NCBI RefSeq assembly: GCF_010668805.1
Contig: NZ_WUFT01000014.1
Coordinates: 118,143 to 182,142, forward strand
Reading direction: 5' to 3'
Length of the DNA stretch: 64,000 nucleotides
Source of the DNA: Rhizobium phaseoli
GTDB taxonomy: Bacteria; Pseudomonadota; Alphaproteobacteria; Rhizobiales; Rhizobiaceae
Shown here: positions 27,417 to 36,555 of the stretch, one piece after another
How positions within the stretch are numbered: position 1 is the first letter of the stretch
Layout: every line of letters starts with the position of its first letter
The notes under the pieces: generated by a model
Seen by the model: the letters and a program-made list of their open reading frames with translations, nothing else
Database searches by the model: none
What the model was told of the DNA's origin: nothing
Translations under genes and position numbers: made by a program

Positions 27417-27872
27417 ATGAACCTTCCAAACATCATCCGGCCGGAACACACCTTCATCGGCGTGTCGGCGCCGACGAAATGGCGCGCGCTGCAGGGTATA
27501 GCGGATAAGGCGGCCAAGGCCTTCTCCGTCGATGGCCAGACCATCCTCAAGGCGCTCGAAGCGCGCGAGAAGCTCGGCTCCACCGGCATCGGCAACGGTA
27601 TCGCCATTCCGCATGCGGCGATCGACGGCATGACCAGTCCGCGCGGCCTTCTCCTCCGCTTTGCCCAGCCGCTGGATTTCGAGGCAATCGACGATATCGC
27701 GACGGACATCGCCTTCGTGCTGCTTTTCGGGGAAAACAATCGCGGCGAATATCTGAACGTTTTGTCCGCCATCGCCCGGCGGCTGCAATCGGACGGCGTG
27801 CTTGCCGCCATGCGCAAGGCACGGACGGTCGACGAATTTTATTCCGACTTCATCGCCGACTCGCGGGTATAA
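27417..27872 (+). CDS. EIIA-Ntr-type PTS protein (PtsN paralogue)
   Basis: A 151-residue EIIA domain of the fructose/nitrogen PTS class. The phospho-acceptor histidine is H66 in GIGNGIAIPHAAI. No sugar permease or other PTS gene is linked, so it is regulatory. In E. coli, unphosphorylated PtsN stimulates KdpD, and in R. leguminosarum the PTS-Ntr has been linked to K+ homeostasis and ABC transport. Position just 41 bases after kdpE fits a dedicated link between PTS state and K+ uptake. The start is the ATG at 27417. Confidence 0.88.
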   Translation: MNLPNIIRPEHTFIGVSAPTKWRALQGIADKAAKAFSVDGQTILKALEAREKLGSTGIGNGIAIPHAAIDGMTSPRGLLLRFAQPLDFEAIDDIATDIAFVLLFGENNRGEYLNVLSAIARRLQSDGVLAAMRKARTVDEFYSDFIADSRV

Positions 27873-27898
27873 AAAAGGCGCGGCCCGAAGGTCGCGCC
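27870..27898 (-). terminator. Intrinsic terminator of the porin gene
   Basis: Read on the minus strand: GGCGCGACC, loop TTCG, GGCCGCGCC, then TTTTTT. The nine-pair stem (one G-U) with a UUCG-type tetraloop and T-run is a textbook terminator for the leftward porin transcript ending at 27922. The T-run overlaps the stop codon of the convergent EIIA gene. Confidence 0.9.
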
Positions 27899-27921
27899 CG
27901 CTCGTCTGTAATCAGGCTATC

Positions 27922-28938
27922 TTAGAAATCGCGCTGGAAGCGCAGGAAGCCGAACACTTCGTCGTCGCCTTCGTCCTCATCGTGATATTGCACGCTGAGC
28001 TTCGTCCTGAGGTCGTCGACGATACGGTAGTCGATCGTGACGCCGGTGGTGTAGGCGCTGCCGCCGCTGAAGCCGTTGCCGTCAGCGTCGAGAGCGATGT
28101 TTTCGAAGTATTGGAAGCCGGGGGTGACCGACCACTTGTCGTTGATCTTCAAGGCGTATTCTGCTGCGATCGTCCATTCGGACTCTTCGTAGTAGTAGTT
28201 GGCGCCGCTTGCCCACACGCCGGCAATGCCGAGGGTGCCCGGGCCGATGTCGGCGTAAACGATGCCGCGAACCGCGACTTCGCTGGTGTCGGTGTCATAA
28301 CCGGCAAGCAGGTAAGCGCTGATGGCGCCGGCCTTGTAGGAGACCTGGCCTGCGACACCAAAATTGTTCGGGCCGTCGTCCGGCTTGGTGGCGTAATCTT
28401 CTTCCAGTTCGTCGACCGAGAGGCCGGCCGTGAACGCGCCGGACTCGTACTGATAACGGATCGAGTTGTGGGTCGTCTCGTTGCTGGCGAGCGTATCGGT
28501 CTCGCCACTCATGTCGTCATCCCACCAGCTGTACAGCTTACCGACGCGGAAGCCGGCGATGTCGATATAGCCTTCATCCAGCAGAGCTTCCTGATCGGAG
28601 GCATTGTCGGCATTGTAACGCAGCGTGATGACGCCGGTGAGCGTGCCGTACTCGGTGTCGTTCTTGGCCTGGAAGGTGACCTGACCGCGAGTCCAGAAGT
28701 TTACGTCGGAATCGCCGGAGATCTGCTCACCGAAGCGCACTTCGGTACGGATGTAGCCGCCGACCGAAAGGCATGTTTCCGTCCCCGGAATATAAAAATA
28801 GCCGGTCCCGTAGGCGTCGCAAACGCGAACATATTCCACGGGCTCGGGTTCCGCCGCCACGATGGCGTCGGCTGCGCGGGCTCCGGAGGCCGCGGCAAGG
28901 GCGGCAACGGAGGCAAAAAGGATAGTTCTGATATTCAT
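27922..28938 (-). CDS. Outer-membrane porin (alphaproteobacterial RopA-like family)
   Basis: A 338-residue protein with a signal peptide ending SGARA, followed by a short EPVEYVRVCDAYGTGYFYIPG segment with two cysteines (VCDAYG and ETCLSVGGY) conserved in rhizobial porins, then alternating beta-strands and a terminal phenylalanine (FLRFQRDF), the usual outer-membrane targeting residue. It forms a trimeric general porin. It has its own terminator; a strong hairpin lies in the region upstream of its start. Confidence 0.9.
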   Translation of the reverse strand: MNIRTILFASVAALAAASGARAADAIVAAEPEPVEYVRVCDAYGTGYFYIPGTETCLSVGGYIRTEVRFGEQISGDSDVNFWTRGQVTFQAKNDTEYGTLTGVITLRYNADNASDQEALLDEGYIDIAGFRVGKLYSWWDDDMSGETDTLASNETTHNSIRYQYESGAFTAGLSVDELEEDYATKPDDGPNNFGVAGQVSYKAGAISAYLLAGYDTDTSEVAVRGIVYADIGPGTLGIAGVWASGANYYYEESEWTIAAEYALKINDKWSVTPGFQYFENIALDADGNGFSGGSAYTTGVTIDYRIVDDLRTKLSVQYHDEDEGDDEVFGFLRFQRDF

Positions 28939-29298
28939 TTTGAATGGCCCTAACAGGTTTGGAATGCGAGGCGCATTTCAAGGATGCCCCCGCGTAGCGG
29001 TCGGAGAATACGACCGCACGGGGGCCATATAGGAATCCGCAAGGGGCATCGCGGCAAAATCTGGGCAAAAATCAGCAGCACCATGGCGCTTTCGTGGAGG
29101 AACTGTGGCCAAAAAAACACGGGCCCCGCGGTTAGGCGGCGACGGCACGGAATTGGCCGCGGCCAACTTCGGCACGTCTATTTCAAAATCACCGCTCAAA
29201 TGGAATGACATTCTAACGGCAGGGCCGGATCCGAAAGAACCTTTGTTTCATTATACGACTGACTTGATAGAGTTAAGACAGAAAACAGGAGGGTTCCC
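28939..29298. other. Divergent intergenic region between porin and sulfate operon
   Basis: These 360 bases hold promoters for both directions. A GC-rich hairpin spans 28986-29025: GCCCCCG pairs with CGGGGGC and, inside, GCGGTCG pairs with CGACCGC. It would fall in the porin mRNA leader if transcription starts beyond it. A GTG-start open frame (29105-29329) with GGAGG before it overlaps the binding-protein gene by 31 bases, but has no family likeness and I do not call it. AT-rich sequence before 29299 may hold the sulfate promoter. Confidence 0.5.
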
Positions 29299-30324
29299 AT
29301 GCAGACACAACGGTTCACCCGGCTCCTAGCGGCCGCGGTCATGGCGGGCAGCTTCGCGATCGGGAGCATTGCTCCTGCTTTCGCGGATCAGACGCTGCTT
29401 AACGTTTCCTATGATCCGACTCGCGAATTGTACAAGGATTTCAATGCTGCCTTTACTGCCAAGTGGCAAAAGGACAGCGGTGAAACCGTAACGATCCAGG
29501 CCTCGCATGGCGGTTCCGGCGCCCAGGCCCGCTCGGTCATCGACGGCCTCGACGCCGATGTCGTGACCCTGGCCCTCGAAGGCGATATCGACGCCATTGC
29601 CAAGGCGACCGGCAAGATCCCGGCCGACTGGAAAACGAAATTCCCCAATAATTCGACGCCGTATACGTCGACGATCGTCTTCCTCGTCCGCAAGGGCAAC
29701 CCGAAGGGCATCAAGGATTGGGGCGACCTGGTCAAGGACGACGTGCAGGTGATCACGCCGAACCCGAAGACCTCGGGCGGCGCCCGCTGGAACTTCCTCG
29801 CCGCCTGGGCATGGGCCAAGCAGGCCAATGGCGGCGACGAAGCCAAGGCGCAGGATTATGTCGGCAAACTGCTGCAGCACGTTCCGGTTCTCGATACCGG
29901 CGCGCGCGGCGCCACGACCACCTTCGTCCAGCGCGGCCTCGGCGACGTGCTGCTTGCCTGGGAAAACGAAGCCTATCTTTCGCTCGAGGAACTCGGTCCC
30001 GACCAGTTCGAGATCGTCACGCCGACCTTCTCGATCCGCGCCGACCCGCCGGTCGCCATCGTCGACGGCAATGTCGACAAGAAGGGCACGCGCAAGGTCG
30101 CCGAAGCCTATCTCAACTACCTTTATTCGGACGAAGGCCAGAAGATCGCTGCCAAGCATTACTACCGGCCGATCAAGCCGGAAGCCGCCGATCCTGCCGA
30201 CATCGCCCGCTTTCCGAAGCTGACGCTCGCGACCATCGACGACTTCGGCGGCTGGAAAGAAGCACAGCCGAAATTCTTCGGCGACGGCGGGGTATTTGAC
30301 CAGATCTACAAGCCGGCCCAATAA
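29299..30324 (+). CDS. Sulfate/thiosulfate periplasmic binding protein
   Basis: A 341-residue Sbp/CysP-type protein with a signal peptide cleaved after AFA (about residue 29). Mature motifs NVSYDPTRELYKDFNAAF, SHGGSGAQARSV and TPNPKTSGGARWNFLAAW are diagnostic and include sulfate-contacting residues. AGGAGGG lies before the ATG. It delivers sulfate or thiosulfate to CysT/CysW. First gene of the four-gene sulfate operon, with nine bases to cysT. Sequence alone does not separate Sbp from CysP. Confidence 0.93.
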   Translation: MQTQRFTRLLAAAVMAGSFAIGSIAPAFADQTLLNVSYDPTRELYKDFNAAFTAKWQKDSGETVTIQASHGGSGAQARSVIDGLDADVVTLALEGDIDAIAKATGKIPADWKTKFPNNSTPYTSTIVFLVRKGNPKGIKDWGDLVKDDVQVITPNPKTSGGARWNFLAAWAWAKQANGGDEAKAQDYVGKLLQHVPVLDTGARGATTTFVQRGLGDVLLAWENEAYLSLEELGPDQFEIVTPTFSIRADPPVAIVDGNVDKKGTRKVAEAYLNYLYSDEGQKIAAKHYYRPIKPEAADPADIARFPKLTLATIDDFGGWKEAQPKFFGDGGVFDQIYKPAQ

Positions 30325-30332
30325 TAGACTTC

Positions 30333-31190
30333 ATGAAAGCACATAGCCCCACGCGGTGGCGGTTCAGGCGGCCGAGTGTCATTCCGGGTTTCGGAATGGC
30401 GCTCGGCTTTACCTTGACCTGGCTCACCCTTCTGATCCTCATCCCGCTCTCGGGCCTTGCCGTCCGGTCGAGCGCGCTCGGCTGGGAGAAATTCTGGTCG
30501 ATCGCGCTCGATCCGCGCACGCTGAACGCGCTGCGCATCAGCTTCGGCAGCGCCTTCATCGCCGCAATCGTCAATGCCGTCTTCGGCATCATCCTCGCCT
30601 GGGTGCTGGTGCGCTACCGCTTTCCCGGCAAGCGCATCATCGATGCCATGGTCGACCTGCCCTTCGCGCTGCCGACCGCCGTTGCCGGCATCGCGCTGAC
30701 GACGCTTTATGCGCCGAACGGCTGGATCGGCCAGTTTCTGACGCCACTCGGCATCAAGATTGCCTTTACGCCGGCCGGCATCGTCGTGGCGCTGATCTTC
30801 GTCGGCCTGCCGTTCGTGGTGCGCACGGTGCAGCCGGTGATGGAGGAAATCGACAAGGAGGTCGAGGAGGCTGCCGCAACGCTCGGCGCCAATCGCTTCC
30901 AGACGATTTTCCGCGTGCTGCTGCCGGGGCTGGCGCCCGCCGTGCTCACCGGCTTTGCGCTCGCCTTTGCCCGCGGCGTCGGCGAATACGGCTCGGTCAT
31001 CTTCATCGCCGGCAATTTGCCGTTCAAATCGGAGATCGCGCCGCTGTTGATCATCATCAAACTCGAAGAGTATAATTACGCGGCAGCGACCGGTATTGCG
31101 GCGATCATGCTGATCATCTCGTTCGCCATGCTGCTCGTGATCAACCTCATCCAGAGCTGGAGCAGGCGGAGGTACGGCTATGGCGCCTGA
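30333..31190 (+). CDS. cysT: Sulfate ABC transporter permease CysT (CysU)
   Basis: A 285-residue permease with about six helices. The cytoplasmic EAA loop reads EVEEAAATLGANRFQTIFRVLLPGL. It is preceded by the binding-protein gene and overlaps cysW by 11 bases, as in other cysPTWA operons. It forms the membrane channel with CysW. Confidence 0.93.
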   Translation: MKAHSPTRWRFRRPSVIPGFGMALGFTLTWLTLLILIPLSGLAVRSSALGWEKFWSIALDPRTLNALRISFGSAFIAAIVNAVFGIILAWVLVRYRFPGKRIIDAMVDLPFALPTAVAGIALTTLYAPNGWIGQFLTPLGIKIAFTPAGIVVALIFVGLPFVVRTVQPVMEEIDKEVEEAAATLGANRFQTIFRVLLPGLAPAVLTGFALAFARGVGEYGSVIFIAGNLPFKSEIAPLLIIIKLEEYNYAAATGIAAIMLIISFAMLLVINLIQSWSRRRYGYGA

Positions 31191-32052
31191 TTCAACCGCT
31201 CAACCGGTGAAGCTGCGTTCGGTGACCACCGAAAACCGGATCGCCCGCCTGACGCTGATCGTCGTCTCGCTGGTCTTCCTGCTGCTGATCCTGCTGCTGC
31301 CGCTCGCAGCCGTCTTCGTCGAGGCCTTCCGCAAGGGTGCCGGCCCATTCCTCCAGGCGCTCGCAGACGCCGAGACCTTCTCGGCGATCCGCCTGACGCT
31401 GATCGTTGCCGGCGTCAGCGTTCCCCTCAATCTCGTCTTCGGGGTCGCCGCCGCCTGGGCGATCGCCAAATTCGAGTTCAAGGGCAAGGCCTTTCTGACG
31501 ACGCTGATCGACATGCCCTTTTCGGTCTCACCCGTCATATCGGGCCTGGTCTTCGTGCTGTTGTTCGGCGCCAATACCTGGTTCGGCCAGTGGCTCAGCG
31601 CTCACGACATCAAGATCCTGTTTGCGGTGCCGGGGTTGATCCTCGCCACCATGTTCGTCACCTTCCCCTTCGTCGCCCGCGAACTGATCCCGCTGATGCA
31701 GGAACAGGGAACGGCTGACGAAGAGGCGGCCCTTTCGCTCGGCGCCAGCGGCTGGCAGACCTTCTGGCACGTGACGCTGCCGAATATCAAATGGGGCCTG
31801 CTCTACGGGGTGCTGCTTTGCAACGCCCGCGCCATGGGCGAATTCGGCGCCGTCTCGGTGGTGTCAGGCCATATCCGCGGCCAGACGAACACCATGCCGC
31901 TGCAGGTGGAGATCCTCTATAACGAGTATAATTTCACCGGCGCTTTTGCCGTCGCCACGCTTCTCGCCATGCTCGCGCTCGTCACGCTTGTTTTGAAGAC
32001 GCTGCTGGAAATGCGCTATAGCGCTGAAATCGCCGCTAGCCGGCGGCACTGA
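31180..32052 (+). CDS. cysW: Sulfate ABC transporter permease CysW
   Basis: A 290-residue permease. The EAA loop reads DEEAALSLGASGWQTFWHVTLPNI, and the conserved NARAMGEFGAVSVVSGHIRGQTNT stretch identifies CysW. Six or so helices. Coupled to cysT by overlap and to cysA by a ten-base gap. Confidence 0.93.
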   Translation: MAPDSTAQPVKLRSVTTENRIARLTLIVVSLVFLLLILLLPLAAVFVEAFRKGAGPFLQALADAETFSAIRLTLIVAGVSVPLNLVFGVAAAWAIAKFEFKGKAFLTTLIDMPFSVSPVISGLVFVLLFGANTWFGQWLSAHDIKILFAVPGLILATMFVTFPFVARELIPLMQEQGTADEEAALSLGASGWQTFWHVTLPNIKWGLLYGVLLCNARAMGEFGAVSVVSGHIRGQTNTMPLQVEILYNEYNFTGAFAVATLLAMLALVTLVLKTLLEMRYSAEIAASRRH

Positions 32053-32062
32053 AGGATTTGGA

Positions 32063-33103
32063 ATGGAAGTACGTGTTCAAAACATCCGCAAGGAATTCGA
32101 TCGTTTCCCGGCGCTGCACGATGTCTCGCTCGGCATCCGCTCCGGCGAGCTGATCGCACTGCTCGGCCCTTCGGGCTCCGGCAAGACGACATTGCTGCGC
32201 CTGATCGCCGGCCTCGAAAGCCCGACGGAGGGGCAGATCTTCTTCGGCGACGAGGACGCCTCGAGAAAAACAGTGCAGCAGCGCAATATCGGCTTCGTCT
32301 TCCAGCACTATGCGCTGTTCCGCTACATGACGGTACTCGACAATATCTCCTTCGGCTTGAAGGTCAGGAACAGCGCACGGCGGCCCGCCAAGGCCGATAT
32401 CCGCAAGCGAGCGCTGGAACTGCTCGACCTCGTCCAGCTTTCCGGTCTGGAGAAGCGCTACCCGGCCCAGCTTTCCGGCGGCCAGCGCCAGCGTGTGGCT
32501 CTCGCCCGCGCCATGGCCGTCGAGCCGAACGTGCTGCTGCTCGACGAGCCCTTCGGGGCGCTCGACGCCCAGGTGCGCAGGGATCTGCGCAAGTGGCTGC
32601 GCGATATCCACGACCGCACCGGCCACACCACCGTCTTTGTCACCCACGACCAGGATGAGGCCCTGGAGCTTGCCGACCGCGTCGTCGTCATGAGCCAGGG
32701 TGCGATCGAACAGGTCGGCACGCCGGATGAGGTCTACGACAACCCGAATTCTCCCTTCGTCTTCGGTTTCATCGGCCAGTCGAACTGCCTGCAGGTCGAA
32801 ATCTCCGATGGCGACATCCGCTTTGAAGGCCGCTCGCTCGGCCTCAATGCCGAGGGCGAGCCGGAAGGCCTTGCGCAGCTCTACTTCCGACCGCATGACG
32901 TCAGGCTCTGCGAATCGGCTGAAAACTGTATCGCCGGCCAGCCGGTTTCCAGCCGCCGCGTGGCCGGTACCCGCCATATCGAACTGGATATCGGCAATGA
33001 CCGCCCGCATATCGAGATCGAGCTGCCGCCGAGCGAGGCCGACAGGCTCGACCGCAACCGCGTGGCCTTCAAGCCGACCCGCTGGAAGCTGTTCCGCAGC
33101 TGA
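32063..33103 (+). CDS. cysA: Sulfate ABC transporter ATP-binding protein CysA
   Basis: A 346-residue ATPase. Walker A GPSGSGKTT near residues 35-43, Q-loop VFQHYALFRYMTVLDNI, signature LSGGQRQRVALARA, Walker B LLLDEP; the C-terminal extension (after ~235) is the TOBE-like regulatory domain typical of CysA. It powers CysTW. Last gene of the operon, followed by a hairpin terminator. Confidence 0.95.
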   Translation: MEVRVQNIRKEFDRFPALHDVSLGIRSGELIALLGPSGSGKTTLLRLIAGLESPTEGQIFFGDEDASRKTVQQRNIGFVFQHYALFRYMTVLDNISFGLKVRNSARRPAKADIRKRALELLDLVQLSGLEKRYPAQLSGGQRQRVALARAMAVEPNVLLLDEPFGALDAQVRRDLRKWLRDIHDRTGHTTVFVTHDQDEALELADRVVVMSQGAIEQVGTPDEVYDNPNSPFVFGFIGQSNCLQVEISDGDIRFEGRSLGLNAEGEPEGLAQLYFRPHDVRLCESAENCIAGQPVSSRRVAGTRHIELDIGNDRPHIEIELPPSEADRLDRNRVAFKPTRWKLFRS

Positions 33104-33135
33104 TGGAGGTTGTCGCCATCACCCGCCTCCTTGCA

Positions 33136-33170
33136 GGACTCTCATGTGGCGAGAGTCCCTTTGGCTTTTT
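33136..33170 (+). terminator. Terminator after the sulfate operon
   Basis: GGACTCTC (33136-33143) pairs perfectly with GAGAGTCC (33151-33158) across a seven-base loop, followed by CTTTGGCTTTTT. It lies 32 bases after the cysA stop. Confidence 0.8.
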
Positions 33171-33260
33171 GTGATCTATGGTTGTTTGTATTTTAGTCAC
33201 AGTACGAGTAAAAGATTTTCACGATAAAAGTAGGACTAATCCCACAGGAGGCACCTGGCG

Positions 33261-34130
33261 TTGAGGGCGGAGATTTCCTTTGGAAAATCCCTGATCGGGA
33301 TTTTGTTCGCAGGGCTGGCGGCTACAGGCTGCACGACGACATCGAAACCGGCGGCAACGTCGGCGAAGACCAAGCAGGTTCACGCGGCGAAGGTCACCTT
33401 CAATTATACGACCAAGGACCGCGACTGCCTGCAGCGCGCGATGTATTTCGAATCGCAGCATTCGGATGAGGACGGCTATATGGCTGTCGGAACCGTCGTC
33501 ATGAACCGGCTCACCTCCGGCGCCTATCCTCCTTCGATCTGCGGCGTCGTCGCCCAGGAAAAACAGTTTGCGCCCGGCGTGATGACGCGCGAAGTCAAGC
33601 CGCAGGCCGAAACCGAGCTGGCGACCGCTGCCGACGCGATCCTGAAGGGCGCCCGCCATCCTGCGGTCAAGGATGCTATGTTCTTCCACACCGACGGGCT
33701 GAAATTCCCCTACAACAACATGCATTATGTGGCGGTCGCCGGCGGCAACGCCTTCTATGAGAAGCGCGACTCCGACGGCACACTCGAGACACCGCCGCCG
33801 CTTCCCGCCTATGAGGTGGCGATGAATTATGTGCCTGGAGAAAGCATGCTGCCGCCGCAATTCGAGGCGCTGATCCCCTCGGCCGTTCCCGTTCCTCTCC
33901 CGGCTCCCGACTCGATGGCGACGGCGAGCACGATGTCCGCGATAAATATGGCGCCCACGGCACGTATGGCGCCCATCGCAAATCCCATGCCGATGCAGAT
34001 CACGGCACCTGTGACCTCACCGGAAACCTCGATCGAACCCGACCCGGGTATGCCGATCGCGATCCCTATCCCGCGCCCTGCCTATGACAGCGTCATGCTG
34101 CGCGGCAGCATTGCAGCGAACGGCGGCTAA
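33261..34130 (+). CDS. SleB-type cell-wall hydrolase, probable lipoprotein
   Basis: A 289-residue protein starting at TTG, with AGGAGG about ten bases upstream; no suitable ATG exists before the conserved domain. The N-terminus has a hydrophobic segment ending LAATGC, a possible lipobox. Residues ~55-160 match the hydrolase_2 (SleB/CwlJ) fold: RDCLQRAMYFESQHSDEDGYMAVGTVVMNR holds the presumed catalytic glutamate. The last ~90 residues are a low-complexity, proline- and methionine-rich tail. It probably trims peptidoglycan in the periplasm. It is a single gene, convergent with pepT. Confidence 0.82.
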   Translation: MRAEISFGKSLIGILFAGLAATGCTTTSKPAATSAKTKQVHAAKVTFNYTTKDRDCLQRAMYFESQHSDEDGYMAVGTVVMNRLTSGAYPPSICGVVAQEKQFAPGVMTREVKPQAETELATAADAILKGARHPAVKDAMFFHTDGLKFPYNNMHYVAVAGGNAFYEKRDSDGTLETPPPLPAYEVAMNYVPGESMLPPQFEALIPSAVPVPLPAPDSMATASTMSAINMAPTARMAPIANPMPMQITAPVTSPETSIEPDPGMPIAIPIPRPAYDSVMLRGSIAANGG

Positions 34131-34165
34131 ACCAGTTTCGGTTTTGCATGAAGTAAAAGCGCGCC

Positions 34166-35398
34166 TTAAGCGCGCTCTTCCCAGACCCTGGCAAGCTCGA
34201 CGATCGTTTTGACCGCCTTTTCCATATCCTGACTGCTGACCCATTCGAGCGGCGAGTGGAAGGCGTGGCCGCCGGCGAAGATGTTCGGGCATGGCAGACC
34301 CATGAAGGAGAGGCGCGAGCCATCTGTACCGCCGCGGATGCTGCCGCGCACCGGCGTCATGCCGGCCCGGCGCACCGCTTCGATGGCGTTGTCGACGATC
34401 TCCGGATGCCGGTCGAGCACCACCTTCATATTGCGATACTGCTCCTTGACCTGGAAATGATAGGTCGACCCGGGATAGCCGGCCATGACCGCCTTGACGA
34501 TGGCTTCGAGCATGGCTTCCTTTTCCACCAGTCCCTTGTCGGTGAAGTCGCGGATGATGAGGCTGAGCGAGGCCTTTTCCATCGAGCCGGTCACGCCTGT
34601 CGGATGGATGAAACCCTGCTTTCCCTCGGTGGTCTCCGGCGCCATCTCCTTCGGCAGCCGGTCGATGATGGCGCCGGCAATCTTGATGGCGTTCTCCATC
34701 CGGTCCTTGGCAAAACCCGGATGGATCGCCACGCCGGAGACGGCGATCTCGACGCCATCGGCCGAGAAGGTCTCGTCCTCGATATGGCCGGCTGTCTCGC
34801 CGTCCATCGTATAGGCGAAGTCGGCGCCGAGTTTCCTCAGGTCGACCTTGTTGACGCCGCGCCCGACTTCCTCATCGGGCGTGAACAGGATCTTGATCGT
34901 CCCGTGCCGGATAGCCGGATTATCGACAAGGAACTGGGCCGCAGTCATGATTTCCGCCAGCCCGGCCTTGTCGTCAGCGCCGAGCAAGGTCGTGCCATCG
35001 GTCGTGACGATGTCGTTGCCGATCTGGTTGTTCAGCTCGGGATGCTCGGAAACACGGATGACCCGGCTTGGATCGCCGGCAAGCCTGATATCCCCGCCGG
35101 CATAGTTGCGGATGATCTGCGGCTTGACATCCGTGCCGCTGAAATCAGGCGCCGTATCCATGTGCGAGCAGAAACAGATGACCGGCACCGCCTTGTCGCT
35201 ATTTCCAGGAATGGTCGCGTAGACATAACCATGTTCATCGAGATGCGCGTCGGCCAGGCCGAGCTTCAGCAGTTCATCGACCAGCACGCGGCCGAGATCC
35301 TTCTGCTTTTCGGTGGTCGGCTGCGTCGACGAGGCAGGATCGGATTGCGTGTCGATAACGGCATAACGGAGAAAGCGGTCGAGAACAGTGTCGGTCAT
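34166..35398 (-). CDS. pepT: Peptidase T (tripeptide aminopeptidase)
   Basis: A 410-residue M20-family zinc peptidase. The metal-binding CFCSHMDTAPDFSG and LGADDKAGLAEIM segments and the catalytic glutamates in FTPDEEVGRGVNKV are intact, and SIRGGTDGSRLSFMGLPCPNIFAGGHAFHS matches PepT closely. It removes the N-terminal residue from tripeptides in the cytoplasm. The start at 35398 (MTDTVL) gives the family length; the open frame upstream has no homology. A 94-base gap separates it from the ugpC-like gene. Confidence 0.92.
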   Translation of the reverse strand: MTDTVLDRFLRYAVIDTQSDPASSTQPTTEKQKDLGRVLVDELLKLGLADAHLDEHGYVYATIPGNSDKAVPVICFCSHMDTAPDFSGTDVKPQIIRNYAGGDIRLAGDPSRVIRVSEHPELNNQIGNDIVTTDGTTLLGADDKAGLAEIMTAAQFLVDNPAIRHGTIKILFTPDEEVGRGVNKVDLRKLGADFAYTMDGETAGHIEDETFSADGVEIAVSGVAIHPGFAKDRMENAIKIAGAIIDRLPKEMAPETTEGKQGFIHPTGVTGSMEKASLSLIIRDFTDKGLVEKEAMLEAIVKAVMAGYPGSTYHFQVKEQYRNMKVVLDRHPEIVDNAIEAVRRAGMTPVRGSIRGGTDGSRLSFMGLPCPNIFAGGHAFHSPLEWVSSQDMEKAVKTIVELARVWEERA

Positions 35399-35492
35399 GG
35401 TATCCAGTCTAGCAAGATCACTCGAGAGATATAATCTTCCTGGGCGATGCGGCAAAAGATTTTTCAGCTCGCAACGCGCGAGAATTGGCCAT

Positions 35493-36551
35493 TCATTCCA
35501 AGCGTTTTCCCTCGCCGTCGAACACATGCAGATACTGCGCCGGGAAAGCCACATTGACCTTCGGGCCCGCCTTCAGCGCTTCGCGATCGAGCGTGAAGAT
35601 CTTGAACGGCAGGCCGTGCAGGGCAAGATGCAGGATGATGCCGAAGCCGGTGGGTTCGACGAGTTCGACATCGGTGGCAAGTCCCGCTCCATCATTTGTC
35701 ATCAGCACATGCTCCGGCCGGATTCCGAGCGTCACCTTGGCGCCGTCGGCCAACGGCAGCGGTTTTGCCAGCGGCACGATCGTCCCGTCCTGCAGCTTGA
35801 CGCCGCCTTCGACATAGCTCGCCTCGAGGAAATTCATCCCCGGCGAGCCGATGAAGCCGGCAACGAACAGGTTGGCGGGGTGATCGTAGAGTTCGAGCGG
35901 ACTGCCGACCTGCTGCACCACGCCGCCATGCATGGCGACGATCCGGTCCGCCAGCGTCATTGCCTCGATCTGGTCGTGGGTGACGTAGATCGAGGTCGCC
36001 TTCAGGTCGCCGTGCAGCTTCTTGATTTCGGCGCGCATCTGTTCGCGCAGGCGCGCATCGAGATTGGAGAGCGGTTCGTCGAACAGGAAGGCCTTCGGCT
36101 GACGGACGATGGCGCGGCCCATGGCGACGCGCTGGCGCTGGCCGCCGGAAAGCGCCTTCGGCCGGCGTTCGAGCAATGGATCGAGGCCGAGCTTGGCGGC
36201 GGCCGAAGCCACAGCGCTCGCGATCTTCTCCTTCGCCGTCTTCCGCAGTTTCAGGCTGTAGCTCATATTACCGGCAACGTTCATATGCGGATAAAGCGCA
36301 TAGGACTGAAACACCATGGCGATGTCGCGGTCCTTGGGATGTCGCTCGTTCACCCTGGCGCCGGCGATGCGGATTTCGCCTGATGTGACCTCCTCCAGCC
36401 CGGCGATCATCCGCAAGAGCGTCGACTTGCCGCAGCCGGACGGGCCGACCAGCACCACGAATTCGCCGTCCTTGATTTCCAGGTCGACGCCGTGCAGCAC
36501 CTGCACATGGCCATAGGCTTTGCGGATATTCTGGATATCGATCGATGCCAT
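35493..36551 (-). CDS. CUT1-family sugar ABC transporter ATP-binding protein (UgpC/MalK type)
   Basis: A 352-residue ATPase with Walker A GPSGCGKST near 37-45, Q-loop VFQSYALYPHMNVAGNM, signature LSGGQRQRVAMGRA, Walker B FLFDEP and a C-terminal MalK-like regulatory domain. It is the last gene of the leftward ABC operon, four bases after the second permease. It energises import by the two neighbouring permeases. Confidence 0.92.
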   Translation of the reverse strand: MASIDIQNIRKAYGHVQVLHGVDLEIKDGEFVVLVGPSGCGKSTLLRMIAGLEEVTSGEIRIAGARVNERHPKDRDIAMVFQSYALYPHMNVAGNMSYSLKLRKTAKEKIASAVASAAAKLGLDPLLERRPKALSGGQRQRVAMGRAIVRQPKAFLFDEPLSNLDARLREQMRAEIKKLHGDLKATSIYVTHDQIEAMTLADRIVAMHGGVVQQVGSPLELYDHPANLFVAGFIGSPGMNFLEASYVEGGVKLQDGTIVPLAKPLPLADGAKVTLGIRPEHVLMTNDGAGLATDVELVEPTGFGIILHLALHGLPFKIFTLDREALKAGPKVNVAFPAQYLHVFDGEGKRLE

Positions 36552-36555
36552 TTGT

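Noticed and set aside
29105..29329. GTG-start frame with a good ribosome site before the sulfate-binding protein gene
   Set aside because: It overlaps the signal-peptide coding region of a clear gene in another frame and looks like no known protein; the GGAGG may be chance.
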